DNA of 64,000 nt from JADLDB01 sp040755835 (GTDB lineage Bacteria; Myxococcota; Myxococcia; Myxococcales; Myxococcaceae): NCBI GenBank assembly GCA_040755835.1, contig JBFMAB010000072.1:1-64000 (forward strand), in the 5' to 3' direction. Positions within the stretch are counted from its first letter, which is position 1, and every line of letters begins with the position of its first letter. The position numbers and the translations under genes are program-made. This document shows, piece by piece, positions 1 to 7,401 of this stretch. The notes beneath the pieces are model-generated. The model was not told the DNA's origin. It saw only the letters and a program-made list of their open reading frames with translations, and ran no database searches.

Positions 1-1
1 G

Positions 2-52
2 CGGCTGCAGCTGAACATCCACTTCGAGGGCCGCTTGCCCGACGCCCCATGA
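2..52 (+). CDS. C-terminal end of an unidentified protein (partial)
   Basis: Sixteen codons run open from the window edge to a TGA at 50-52, giving a tail that ends ...EGRLPDAP. Codon use is typical of the neighbouring genes, and the frame ends just before the convergent gene at 84-656, so it is probably the 3' end of a real gene. No function can be assigned from so short a piece. Confidence 0.4.
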   Translation, partial: RLQLNIHFEGRLPDAP

Positions 53-83
53 ACGTGTCAGAGAAGTCCAACGACGAACGGCA

Positions 84-656
84 TCAACCCGCCGCTCCGG
101 TCGGAACACCGAATTCCTGACACCCTCCCGCGGAACGCACCGAGGCCATCACTTCCGTCACGAGCGCCCCGACGAGCATCACCGCGATGATGCCCTGCAC
201 CGGCAGCCCCACCTTCGCCACCAGCACGGTGACACCCGTGAGCCCGAGGATGAGCGGGTACAGCGTCACGAACAGCTTGTCCTTCGGGAGCGCGCCGAGC
301 CGCACCAGGTTGAGCAGCAGGATGAGCCCGAAGAAGAAGTACATGCCGAAGAAGTCGAACACCTGCGTCAGGAAGGCGACGGACGCGTGGTACACCAGCG
401 AGGTGATGCCCACCCAGAAGGTGGCGGGCCCCCAGAAGCGCAGCGTGCGCGAGCTGTCCTTGCGCGTGCGCCACGACAGCGCCGCCGCCGCGACGAGGAA
501 AGCGACGTTCGACCAGGTGTTCGCCGGCTCGGAAATCCACGAGCACAGCGTCTCCTCGCACCACTTCACGTTCGGCAGGCCCGTCGCCTCGCGCAGCGGC
601 GTCCACGGGCACTCGGGGTTCAGAATCTGCGGGTAGTCGGCGAAGGACTGGGCCAT
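84..656 (-). CDS. ceramidase-like (CREST superfamily) membrane protein, short
   Basis: A 190-residue multi-pass membrane protein. The N-terminus has the WCEETLCSWI...EPANTWSN block typical of the alkaline ceramidase family (PF05875), and TM2 carries S86-x3-H90, one of the metal-site motifs of the CREST superfamily. An aspartate (D101) follows in the next helix. Family members have seven helices and a C-terminal HxxxH, but this frame stops after about five helices and no such histidine pair is visible, so the protein is either truncated or a divergent member. Family members hydrolyse amide-linked membrane lipids. Catalysis here is uncertain because the C-terminal ligands are missing. The gene stands alone on the minus strand and ends close to the partial plus-strand gene at the window edge. 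Confidence 0.6.
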   Translation of the reverse strand: MAQSFADYPQILNPECPWTPLREATGLPNVKWCEETLCSWISEPANTWSNVAFLVAAAALSWRTRKDSSRTLRFWGPATFWVGITSLVYHASVAFLTQVFDFFGMYFFFGLILLLNLVRLGALPKDKLFVTLYPLILGLTGVTVLVAKVGLPVQGIIAVMLVGALVTEVMASVRSAGGCQEFGVPTGAAG

Positions 657-843
657 GGCCCCCGGCGTCGCAAACCGGCCGGCTGACCGTCAACGCTCCC
701 GCCGGCTCCATTTCCCACAGCACGGACTACGGAGTGCGGAACCGCGGACGCCGCCGTCGCCCGGTTGCGCAGCGGGTCGCGCACCGCGCGCCCTCACGAC
801 GGGCACCTCGCCGTTGGCGAGGCGGCTGCACGGGAAGCGCCGC

Positions 844-1095
844 ATGCACCGCGCACTCTTCGTCCTCTTCGCCGTGGTCCCCTCGCTGGCGCTCGCCTGT
901 GGCGGCGGGCAGGGACTGGGCGACAGCTGGTTCGGCGCTCTCTTCCTGCTCCTCTTCGTCACCAGCCCGCTGTGGATGATCGTGGGGCTGCTCTTCGCCA
1001 TCGGTCTCGTCGCGCGCTCGTGGAACGCGAGCCCGGCAAAGGGCGCTCCGGCGCGGCGGTCGCGCGCTACGCCGGGTAGTACGGCCGCAGCATGA
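844..1095 (+). CDS. small membrane or exported protein, hypothetical
   Basis: An 83-residue frame starting at ATG 844 with a purine-rich GGGAAG about 7 nt upstream. It has a signal-like segment (FVLFAVVPSLALAC followed by glycines) and then a strong transmembrane helix (GALFLLLFVTSPLWMIVG...). The cysteine after the first hydrophobic stretch could be a lipobox, but the preceding residues (ALA) do not fit the consensus well. The last 29 bp overlap the 3' end of the convergent DUF420 gene. Not recognised. It is kept because both hydrophobic segments are clean, but it may be a shadow in GC-rich DNA. Confidence 0.4.
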   Translation: MHRALFVLFAVVPSLALACGGGQGLGDSWFGALFLLLFVTSPLWMIVGLLFAIGLVARSWNASPAKGAPARRSRATPGSTAAA

Positions 1096-1603
1096 GGAAG
1101 ACGACGACGCCCGTCACCGACACGTACAGCCAGATGGGGTGCAGCCAGCGCGTCACCTTCTTGTGGCGGGCGAACTCCTTCTTCCAGGCGAACCAGAACG
1201 CGGTGAGCGCCAGCGGCACCACGCCGATGCTCAACAGCACGTGGCTCGCCAGCACCGTCAGGTACACCGCCCTGGCCGCGCCGGTGCCGCCGAACTTCGT
1301 GTCGCCGTGCACCGCGTGGTACGCGAGGTAGCCCACGAGGAAGAGCGCCGACGCCACGAAGGCCGCCACCATGAAGTAGCGGTGCACGTCGGGCCGCCTC
1401 CGCTTGATGGCCACCCACCCCGCGACGAGCAGCACCGACGCCGTCGCGTTCAACGTCGCGTTGAGCGCCGGCATGAAGCGCAGGTCCGCCCCGCCCGCGC
1501 CCGGCCCCCCACGGAACACGAGCAACCAGCTCAAGAGCGCCAGGGCGGCGACCGAGACGACGGCGTTGAACACGAAGAAGCGACGGTCAGCGGATGACGA
1601 CAT
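1067..1603 (-). CDS. DUF420 family membrane protein
   Basis: A 178-residue protein with about five membrane helices. It contains the typical DUF420 features: LPALNATLN-type segment (here FMPALNATLNATAS), HRYFMVAAF, LAYHAVHGDTKFGG and a C-terminal TRWLHPIWLYVSVTGV. Conserved histidines (VHRYF, YHAVHG, SHVLLS, WLHPIW) face a putative metal or haem site. DUF420 proteins (CtaM in Staphylococcus aureus, YozB in Bacillus) are needed for assembly or activity of haem-copper cytochrome oxidases. ATG 1603 is chosen over an upstream in-frame start because the family alignment begins just after it. It is divergent from the cytochrome-containing operon at 1733, with an FNR-type dyad between them. Confidence 0.8.
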   Translation of the reverse strand: MSSSADRRFFVFNAVVSVAALALLSWLLVFRGGPGAGGADLRFMPALNATLNATASVLLVAGWVAIKRRRPDVHRYFMVAAFVASALFLVGYLAYHAVHGDTKFGGTGAARAVYLTVLASHVLLSIGVVPLALTAFWFAWKKEFARHKKVTRWLHPIWLYVSVTGVVVFLMLRPYYPA

Positions 1604-1674
1604 GTGCGCCCTTGTAGTGACGACGGCGCGAGTTCGCCACGACCCGCGAGCGGCGCGGTCGCCCACATTGCTTG

Positions 1675-1688
1675 TTGACGAAGATCAA
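1675..1688. promoter_or_regulatory. FNR/CRP-type dyad
   Basis: TTGAC-GAAG-ATCAA matches the FNR/ANR consensus TTGAT-N4-ATCAA at 9 of 10 defined positions. It lies 45 bp upstream of the cytochrome operon start (1733) and 72 bp from the DUF420 start (1603). This is a plausible activator position for either divergent gene. The regulator itself is not in the window. Confidence 0.45.
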
Positions 1689-1732
1689 CCCAAACTTTGC
1701 CTCCGTTGCCCTCCTGCCCCCCGAGGTGGACG

Positions 1733-3679
1733 ATGCCGAATGTGCGTGTGCTGACTGCGTGCGCGCTGGTGCTCTCGAGCACGGCGCTCGCGCAAGGCGC
1801 CGTGTGCGGGCCGTCGCAGGTGTCGCTCGAGCGACAGTTGCGACAGGTGTACCTCGACCTCCTCGGTCGCCCGCCCACGCTGGAGGAGTACCGCTTCACG
1901 CAGGCGAAGGGCGCGATCCTCGAGGAGGACCTGCGCGAGCTGATGCAGCGCGAGGAGTTCTTCGGCCGCCTGCGCACGTACCACCGGGCGCTGCTGCGCT
2001 CGAACATCAGCGCGAGCATCTTCATCAACGGTGACACGCGGCTCGCCACGACGACCGACGGCCTGAAGCCGCTGGAGATCCGCGGCAACCCGTCCACCGG
2101 CCTGCGCGGCCGCAACGGCGCCGGCTGCGACCACTTCATCGAGCAGGACAACTGCAACGCCTCGCGCGAGGACCCGCAGCTCGAGCCGGCGACGAAGACC
2201 TGCCGCGACGCCTACGGCGTGCCGATGCCGGTGTCCGTGGACTACAGCACCGACCAGTACACCTGCACGCAGGTGATGGGGGCGACCAGCTGCGCCGACG
2301 CCGTCACCCAGGGTCTCGTGCCGGCCAGGCACACGTTCTTCTGTGACATGCGCCGCCTCGCCTCGGGCGCGCTGGCGCCGCACTACTGCCTGCCCAGCAC
2401 CACCAACCCCCTCACCGCCGCGCTCACCGTGGAGGAGCTCGACAGCCAGGGCCGCGTGGTGGCCTTCGTGAACCCCAACGGCGGCACCCTGCCCCGCCTC
2501 GACAAGTGCGGCCTCGACATGCCGCTCAACGGCGGCGTGCGCGGCCGCTACACGCCGCAGCGCGGTTGCGTGCAGAAGGAAGGGGTGGTGCGCGACGCGT
2601 CGGTCTTCTGGGCCCCCGGGCCGCAGGTGATGTGCGCGGTGCAAGCGCAGACGCGCGACGTGAACCCATGGACGATGGAGAGCTGCGAGACGAGCCGCTT
2701 CCTGACCGACCGCTCCTGCGGCTGCGGCGTCAACGCGCGCCGCTGCGAGCCCGGCAACACCTCGCTGCACAACGCGCGCATCGCCGCCATCAACGAGGAG
2801 CCGCTGCTCATCGCCGACTCGGTGGTGCGCCGCGACGAGGATTACTTCAACATCCTCACCACGCGCCGCGGCTTCGTGAACGGCACGCTGTCGCAGATGT
2901 ACCGGCAGAACCAGAGCCCCACCACCTGGCTCGTCACCCCGCCGGCGCGGGCCGAGCTGGTGCCCGACGTGCCGCTCGACCAGACGGACACCTGGGTCGA
3001 GTACACGCGCGACCCGCAGGCGTCCGGCGTGCTCACCACCCCCGCGTGGCTGTACCGCTTCCCCACGCAGCGCGCGCGCGTGAACCAGTTCTGGGAGGCG
3101 TTCCTCTGCAAGCACTTCGCGCCGCCCCCCGGCGCGGTGGTGCCGCCGCCCGAGGACAGCTGCAACCGCGAGAACAACCTCGCGAAGCGCTGCGGCTGCA
3201 GCTATTGCCACGCCACCATCGAGCCCACCGGCGCGCACTGGGGCCGCTTCGGCGAGCGCAACGCACAGTACCTCGACCCCGACGTCTTTCCGAAGCTGTC
3301 GGCCAAGTGCCGCGACTGCGCGCTCGCCGGAAACACCACCTGCGACAACGAGTGCGGCAACTACGTGATGCAGGCGTTCGACGGTGAAGGCGCCGCGTCG
3401 CTGGGCCTGTTGCGCACATACCTGTACCGCACGCCGGAGGAGGAGCCGAACATCGCCGCGGGGCCGGCGCTGCTCGTCGAGCGCATGCTGCAGACGGGTG
3501 ACCTCGAGCGCTGCGCGGTGAAGAACGCGTGGCAGCACCTGCTGGGCCGCCCGATGAGCGCCGAGGAAGAACGGCTCTACATGAAGCAGCTCGTCGACGA
3601 CTTCGCGGCGCACAACCACAACTTCAAGCAGCTGTTGCTGCGCGTCGTGCAGACCGACGCGTACCGGAGGGTCGACTGA
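1733..3679 (+). CDS. secreted planctomycete-type cytochrome-like protein (DUF1549/DUF1588/DUF1585-like)
   Basis: A 648-residue protein with a cleavable signal (MPNVRVLTACALVLSSTALA). The N-terminal part, RQVYLDLLGRPPTLEEY, is the pattern seen in DUF1549-type and similar domains. Near residue 490 lies CGCSYCHATIEPTGAHWGRF, which matches the CxxCH-x-x-I-D/E-P-x-G signature of DUF1588 and suggests a c-type haem. The C-terminus (LLGRPMSAEEERLY...FKQLLLRVVQTDAYRR) resembles DUF1585. It is cysteine-rich throughout, which fits a disulphide-bonded extracytoplasmic protein. It is the first gene of the operon, followed 2 bp later by a lipoprotein and then a DUF1501 protein, the usual partner. ATG 1733 is preferred to an earlier in-frame codon because the signal peptide starts there. 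The substrate is unknown. Confidence 0.7.
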   Translation: MPNVRVLTACALVLSSTALAQGAVCGPSQVSLERQLRQVYLDLLGRPPTLEEYRFTQAKGAILEEDLRELMQREEFFGRLRTYHRALLRSNISASIFINGDTRLATTTDGLKPLEIRGNPSTGLRGRNGAGCDHFIEQDNCNASREDPQLEPATKTCRDAYGVPMPVSVDYSTDQYTCTQVMGATSCADAVTQGLVPARHTFFCDMRRLASGALAPHYCLPSTTNPLTAALTVEELDSQGRVVAFVNPNGGTLPRLDKCGLDMPLNGGVRGRYTPQRGCVQKEGVVRDASVFWAPGPQVMCAVQAQTRDVNPWTMESCETSRFLTDRSCGCGVNARRCEPGNTSLHNARIAAINEEPLLIADSVVRRDEDYFNILTTRRGFVNGTLSQMYRQNQSPTTWLVTPPARAELVPDVPLDQTDTWVEYTRDPQASGVLTTPAWLYRFPTQRARVNQFWEAFLCKHFAPPPGAVVPPPEDSCNRENNLAKRCGCSYCHATIEPTGAHWGRFGERNAQYLDPDVFPKLSAKCRDCALAGNTTCDNECGNYVMQAFDGEGAASLGLLRTYLYRTPEEEPNIAAGPALLVERMLQTGDLERCAVKNAWQHLLGRPMSAEEERLYMKQLVDDFAAHNHNFKQLLLRVVQTDAYRRVD

Positions 3680-3680
3680 C

Positions 3681-4349
3681 ATGAAGCGGACGCTCATCGC
3701 CTCGCTCCTCGCCGTCGCCCTCGGCGCGGCCGGCTGCACCAGTCGGCCCGCCGAGCCCGGCCCCGCGCGGCCCGCGGAGCTGACCCCGGTGGACCTGCCC
3801 AACCACCCGACGCTGACGCCGCTGCCGGACCCCGAGCAGAACGGCGGCCACACCGGCCGCGCGCCGCGGCGGCTCACGGTGGCGCAGCTCAAGGCCAGCA
3901 TCGCCACCGTCACCAACGGCACGCGGCAGTGGACGCAAATCGACACCCTCGCCGCGTCGCTGGGCCAGGCCGACTACGCGCTCACCAACGCCGAGTCGAC
4001 CGAGGCCAACCTGGTGTTCGCCAAGTTCCTCGAGGACGGCGCGCGCGAGGTCTGCCTGAACGTCGCGCGCGACGATCTGAACCGCGCGCAGGACGCCCGC
4101 GTGCTCTGGCCGGAGGTGCCGGGCACCTCGCGCGACTTCACCACCCTGGACGACCCCACCATTCAGAAGAACCTGGCGACGCTGGCGGTGCGCTTCTGGG
4201 GCTCGCCCTTCGAGCAGGACGAGCTCGACCGGTGGACCGACGCGTTCAAGTCGTTCGCCAACCAGGCGAAGAAGATCAACCGCCCCGAGCAGGCGTGGGG
4301 CGCGGTCTGCATCGCGATGATGACCGACTCCCGCTTCATCACCTACTGA
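3681..4349 (+). CDS. lipoprotein of the DUF1501/cytochrome operon
   Basis: A 222-residue lipoprotein with signal MKRTLIASLLAVALGAAGC (lipobox AAGC, cysteine 19). After a proline-rich spacer, RRLTVAQLKASIATVTNG resembles the RRLxxxEYxNTxRDL start of DUF1587-type domains. The C-terminal WGAVCIAMMTDSRFITY resembles the end of DUF1553/DUF1585 modules (a last helix ending in a small-residue-D-x-x-F motif). It therefore looks like a reduced relative of the planctomycete-type modules in the preceding protein, without a haem motif. It starts 2 bp after the preceding stop and lies 16 bp before the DUF1501 gene, so the three are almost certainly co-transcribed and probably form a surface complex. Function unknown. 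Confidence 0.65.
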   Translation: MKRTLIASLLAVALGAAGCTSRPAEPGPARPAELTPVDLPNHPTLTPLPDPEQNGGHTGRAPRRLTVAQLKASIATVTNGTRQWTQIDTLAASLGQADYALTNAESTEANLVFAKFLEDGAREVCLNVARDDLNRAQDARVLWPEVPGTSRDFTTLDDPTIQKNLATLAVRFWGSPFEQDELDRWTDAFKSFANQAKKINRPEQAWGAVCIAMMTDSRFITY

Positions 4350-4365
4350 CGAGCGAGACGAGCCC

Positions 4366-5787
4366 ATGAAGAAGAACCTGTCGCTTCCTCGCCGCACCTT
4401 CATGAAGGCCGCCGCCGGCTTCGCCGGGGCGCAGCTGTTCGGTGGCCTCACCTTCAAGGCGTTCGCCCAGGCCAGCGCGCTGGCGCCGGCCGACCGCTGC
4501 TTCGTGTTCGCCTACTTCGGCGGCGGCTGGGACGTGCTGTTGTCCCTCGACCCGCGCGACCCGGCGGTCTTCACGCCCGAGCGCATCTCCGAGACGCGCA
4601 TCCTCCCCGGGTACAGCCTGCTGTCGACGGACCCGTCCTTCCCCACCGACGTGGTGACACCGGACCCGAAGCCCGGCGTGGGGCCGTCGAACATCCAGTT
4701 CGGGCCGGCGATCGGCCGCATGGCCGACCACTACGACATCATGGCGGTGGTGCGCGGCCTCAACATGTCGACGGTCGCGCACGAGGTCGGCTTCCGCTAC
4801 TTCCTCACCGGCAAGGAGCCCAACGGCTCGGCGGCGCGCGGCTCGTCGACGGCGGTGGAGATCGTCGGCCAGATGAAGCCGAACGTGCCGGTGCCCAACA
4901 TCGCGTACAACATCGAGACCTACAATGACCGGTACCCGGGCTACGCGAACGCGCTGCGCGTCTCGAGCGCGAACGACCTGCTCTTGACGCTGTCGCCCAG
5001 CCCCACGGCCATCGACAGCGAGATCGAGAAGCAGCTCATCGACATGAAGGGGCGGCCCGTCACCTGCGAGGCCGACCTCTACGACTCGCGCGGCCTCGTC
5101 ACCCAGTACCGGGACGCGCGGGCGCAGATGCGCACGGTGCTCGACGCGCAACTCGACCGGAACTTCCGCTTCGAGGACAACGCGTCGGACCCGCCCGAGA
5201 TGCGCGCCGAGAAGGCGGCCATTCGCACGCGCTTCGGCCTGCGGCCCGAAGGCCCCAACGACACGCGCAACTCGGCGGCGGCGCGCGCGGCGCTGGTGGC
5301 CACCGCGCTCAAGAAGGGCGTCAGCCAGTGCGTGTCCATCAACATCACCGGCAGCCTCGACACGCACTTCGGCACCCAGGTGACGCAGGCGACCAACCAG
5401 CGCGTGGGCTGGAACGCGCTGGCGGACCTGGTGAGCGACTTGCGCGCCACGCCGCACCCGTCGGGCGGGACCTTCATGGACCGCACCACCGTCCTCGTCT
5501 TCTCGGAGTTCAGCCGCACCCCCCTCATCAACGCGTCGGGCGGGCGCGACCACCACATCACCAACAGCTGCATGCTGCTGGGCGCGGGCATCAAGCACAA
5601 CCTGGTGTTCGGGCGCTCCGGAGACGTGGGCCTGTCGGCGGGCGTCATCGACCACAAGACGGGGCTGCCGTCGCCCGACGGCTTCCAGATTCTCCCGGAC
5701 CACGTCATCGCCACCGTGCTGGCGTCGGCGGGGTTGGACTACAGCATCACGCGGGTGCTCCCGCTGTCGGGGTTGCTGGCCACCTGA
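4366..5787 (+). CDS. Tat-exported DUF1501 protein
   Basis: A 473-residue protein with a twin-arginine signal (PRRTFMKAAAGFAGAQLFGG). The hallmark C-terminal DUF1501 block is present: VLVFSEFSRTPLIN, then GRDHH, then SCMLLGAGIKHNLVFGRSGD, then DHVIATVLASAGLD. DUF1501 belongs to the alkaline phosphatase/sulfatase-like fold. The family is usually encoded next to planctomycete cytochrome or DUF1549/1553 proteins and has no firmly established reaction. Export in folded form by Tat suggests a bound metal cofactor. Third gene of the operon. Confidence 0.85.
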   Translation: MKKNLSLPRRTFMKAAAGFAGAQLFGGLTFKAFAQASALAPADRCFVFAYFGGGWDVLLSLDPRDPAVFTPERISETRILPGYSLLSTDPSFPTDVVTPDPKPGVGPSNIQFGPAIGRMADHYDIMAVVRGLNMSTVAHEVGFRYFLTGKEPNGSAARGSSTAVEIVGQMKPNVPVPNIAYNIETYNDRYPGYANALRVSSANDLLLTLSPSPTAIDSEIEKQLIDMKGRPVTCEADLYDSRGLVTQYRDARAQMRTVLDAQLDRNFRFEDNASDPPEMRAEKAAIRTRFGLRPEGPNDTRNSAAARAALVATALKKGVSQCVSINITGSLDTHFGTQVTQATNQRVGWNALADLVSDLRATPHPSGGTFMDRTTVLVFSEFSRTPLINASGGRDHHITNSCMLLGAGIKHNLVFGRSGDVGLSAGVIDHKTGLPSPDGFQILPDHVIATVLASAGLDYSITRVLPLSGLLAT

Positions 5788-5835
5788 CCGCACACGCCAC
5801 GCTTGGTCCAATACCCTTCGAAAGGCACACCCCCC

Positions 5836-7401
5836 GTGAGACACGCCCCCCATGGCGGCGCGCTCGGACTCTCGCTTCTCCTCATCGCGACGCTGGGCTG
5901 CGGCGGGCAGGTGTCCGAGACGCTCGTCCCCCGCCCGTTCGACGGCGTCCTGACCGAGTCCCGGCTCGCCCTGTCCGCCACGCCGTCGTTCGCCGACGAG
6001 CGCGGCGGCGGCATCTTCGTCGACCTCGCCGGCCGTGTGGTGCGCATGCGCTCGAACGGCAGCCAGGGCGTCATCGAGGCGCACCCGCGGAACCCGGTGC
6101 TGCCCGGACCCGCCGGCAGCGTGTGGGCGCTGGGCCCGTACAACGCGCTGGTGGCCACCGACCGCGGCCTCTTCGTGGCCGAGCAGGGGTGGCTCATCTC
6201 GCCGCCGTGGCAGGACGTGCTGACGTCGGACGGGCTGGTCGCCACCGCGGTGGGCGAGAACGGCGTGGGCTGGGTGGCGCACGCGAAGGGGCTCTTCCGC
6301 CTCGAAGGCGGCGCGCTCTCGGAGCTCCAGGTGGAGGGCTCGTCGGTCACCGGGCTGACGGCGCTCGCGGTGGGGCCGGCGCCCGACGGCGCGCAGGGCG
6401 TGTGGTTCGCGCAAGGGGAGACGTTGACGAGCGCGTCGGCCACGTCGAGGACGGCGTACACCGTGCGGGACAGCGGGCTGTCGAAGGCCGAGTTGGCGGG
6501 CGGCGTGCTGGCGATGGCGGGGCTGTCCGCCTCGAGGGACTCACCCGGCGAGGTGTGGGCCATCACCCCGAGCTCGCTCTTCCAGTTCACCGTGCGGGGC
6601 TGGCGCCGGTACGAGTTGGGCCGCTCGCCGAAGCAGCTGATGTCCAGCGGGCGCGTGGCGTGGCTCCTGGCCGGCGACGGGCTGTTCCGCTACGACGCCG
6701 ACACGCAGCGCTGGGGCGAGGCGAGGGGCCTGCCGGCGGTGCCCACGCTGCTGGCCGTCGACGCCGCGGGCGTGGCGTGGGTGCGCGTCGGCGACAGGAC
6801 GCTGTCGGTGAGCCCCGGGCCGGCGCCGCGGCTGTCGGGCGTCTTCGAGAACATGCGCGTGTACGAGCCCGAATTGCCGGTGACGGGGCTGGTGCCGGCG
6901 AGCCCGGCGCCCGCCGCCATCCACTGGAAGCTGGACGACGGCGAGGCCCACGAGGTGCCGCTGACGAGCCCGCTGCCGGGCGAAGGGCCCACCGAAGGGC
7001 TGCTCGTCTTCTCGCTCAACGGCCTCGAGCAGGCGGGCAAGCCGCGGCCGGTGTCCTTCGCGGCGCTGGAGGACGGGCGCCACGTGCTGTCGCTCGAGGT
7101 GACGTACGGCGAGGGCGCGGCGGCGACGACGTCGGCGCGGCGGCTCCACTTCGAGTTCCTCGGCAGCGCCACCGCCGTCATCTCGTACGAGCGCGACCTC
7201 AAGGCCATCAACGACGCGCGCTGCGCGAAGTGCCACAGCACCGGCACCCAGCCCGAGCTGTCCACCTACGAGCAGTGGAAGGCGAACGCCGCGGCCATCG
7301 CCACCGCGGTGCGCGACCGCCGCATGCCCGCCGACGGGCCGCTCGACCCTGCCAGCATCCAGGCCATTCAGCGCTGGGTGAATGGAGGCGCGCAGCCGTG
7401 A
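5836..7401 (+). CDS. propeller lipoprotein with C-terminal cytochrome-like CxxCH domain
   Basis: About 521 residues, starting at GTG 5836 with GAAAGG 10 nt upstream. The start is followed by a hydrophobic signal and TLGC, a near-lipobox. The central 300 residues contain repeated blades of the form VWALGPYNALVATDRGLFV and GVGWVAHAKGLFRLEGG, typical of two-component-regulator-propeller or similar beta-propeller repeats. After a beta-sandwich-like linker, the last 60 residues hold CAKCHSTGT...RRMPADGP and end WVNGGAQP, the layout of a PSCyt1-type cytochrome c with a candidate distal methionine. It probably binds one haem outside the cytoplasm and exchanges electrons with the CxxCH protein at 1733. 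The stop overlaps the GTG start of the next gene by 4 bp. Confidence 0.7.
   Translation: MRHAPHGGALGLSLLLIATLGCGGQVSETLVPRPFDGVLTESRLALSATPSFADERGGGIFVDLAGRVVRMRSNGSQGVIEAHPRNPVLPGPAGSVWALGPYNALVATDRGLFVAEQGWLISPPWQDVLTSDGLVATAVGENGVGWVAHAKGLFRLEGGALSELQVEGSSVTGLTALAVGPAPDGAQGVWFAQGETLTSASATSRTAYTVRDSGLSKAELAGGVLAMAGLSASRDSPGEVWAITPSSLFQFTVRGWRRYELGRSPKQLMSSGRVAWLLAGDGLFRYDADTQRWGEARGLPAVPTLLAVDAAGVAWVRVGDRTLSVSPGPAPRLSGVFENMRVYEPELPVTGLVPASPAPAAIHWKLDDGEAHEVPLTSPLPGEGPTEGLLVFSLNGLEQAGKPRPVSFAALEDGRHVLSLEVTYGEGAAATTSARRLHFEFLGSATAVISYERDLKAINDARCAKCHSTGTQPELSTYEQWKANAAAIATAVRDRRMPADGPLDPASIQAIQRWVNGGAQP

Noticed and set aside
1685..3946. Long open frame antisense to the cytochrome gene (and similar ones at 4339-6414, 7368-10049 and 50021-52945)
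   Set aside because: They lie opposite well-supported genes, are Arg/His/Val-rich and lack domain patterns; they are by-products of 70% GC codon bias.
5328..7397. Long open frame upstream of the FG-GAP lipoprotein in the same frame
   Set aside because: The sequence before 7398 is Arg/Ala-rich noise overlapping two real genes; the lipoprotein signal peptide fixes the start at GTG 7398.
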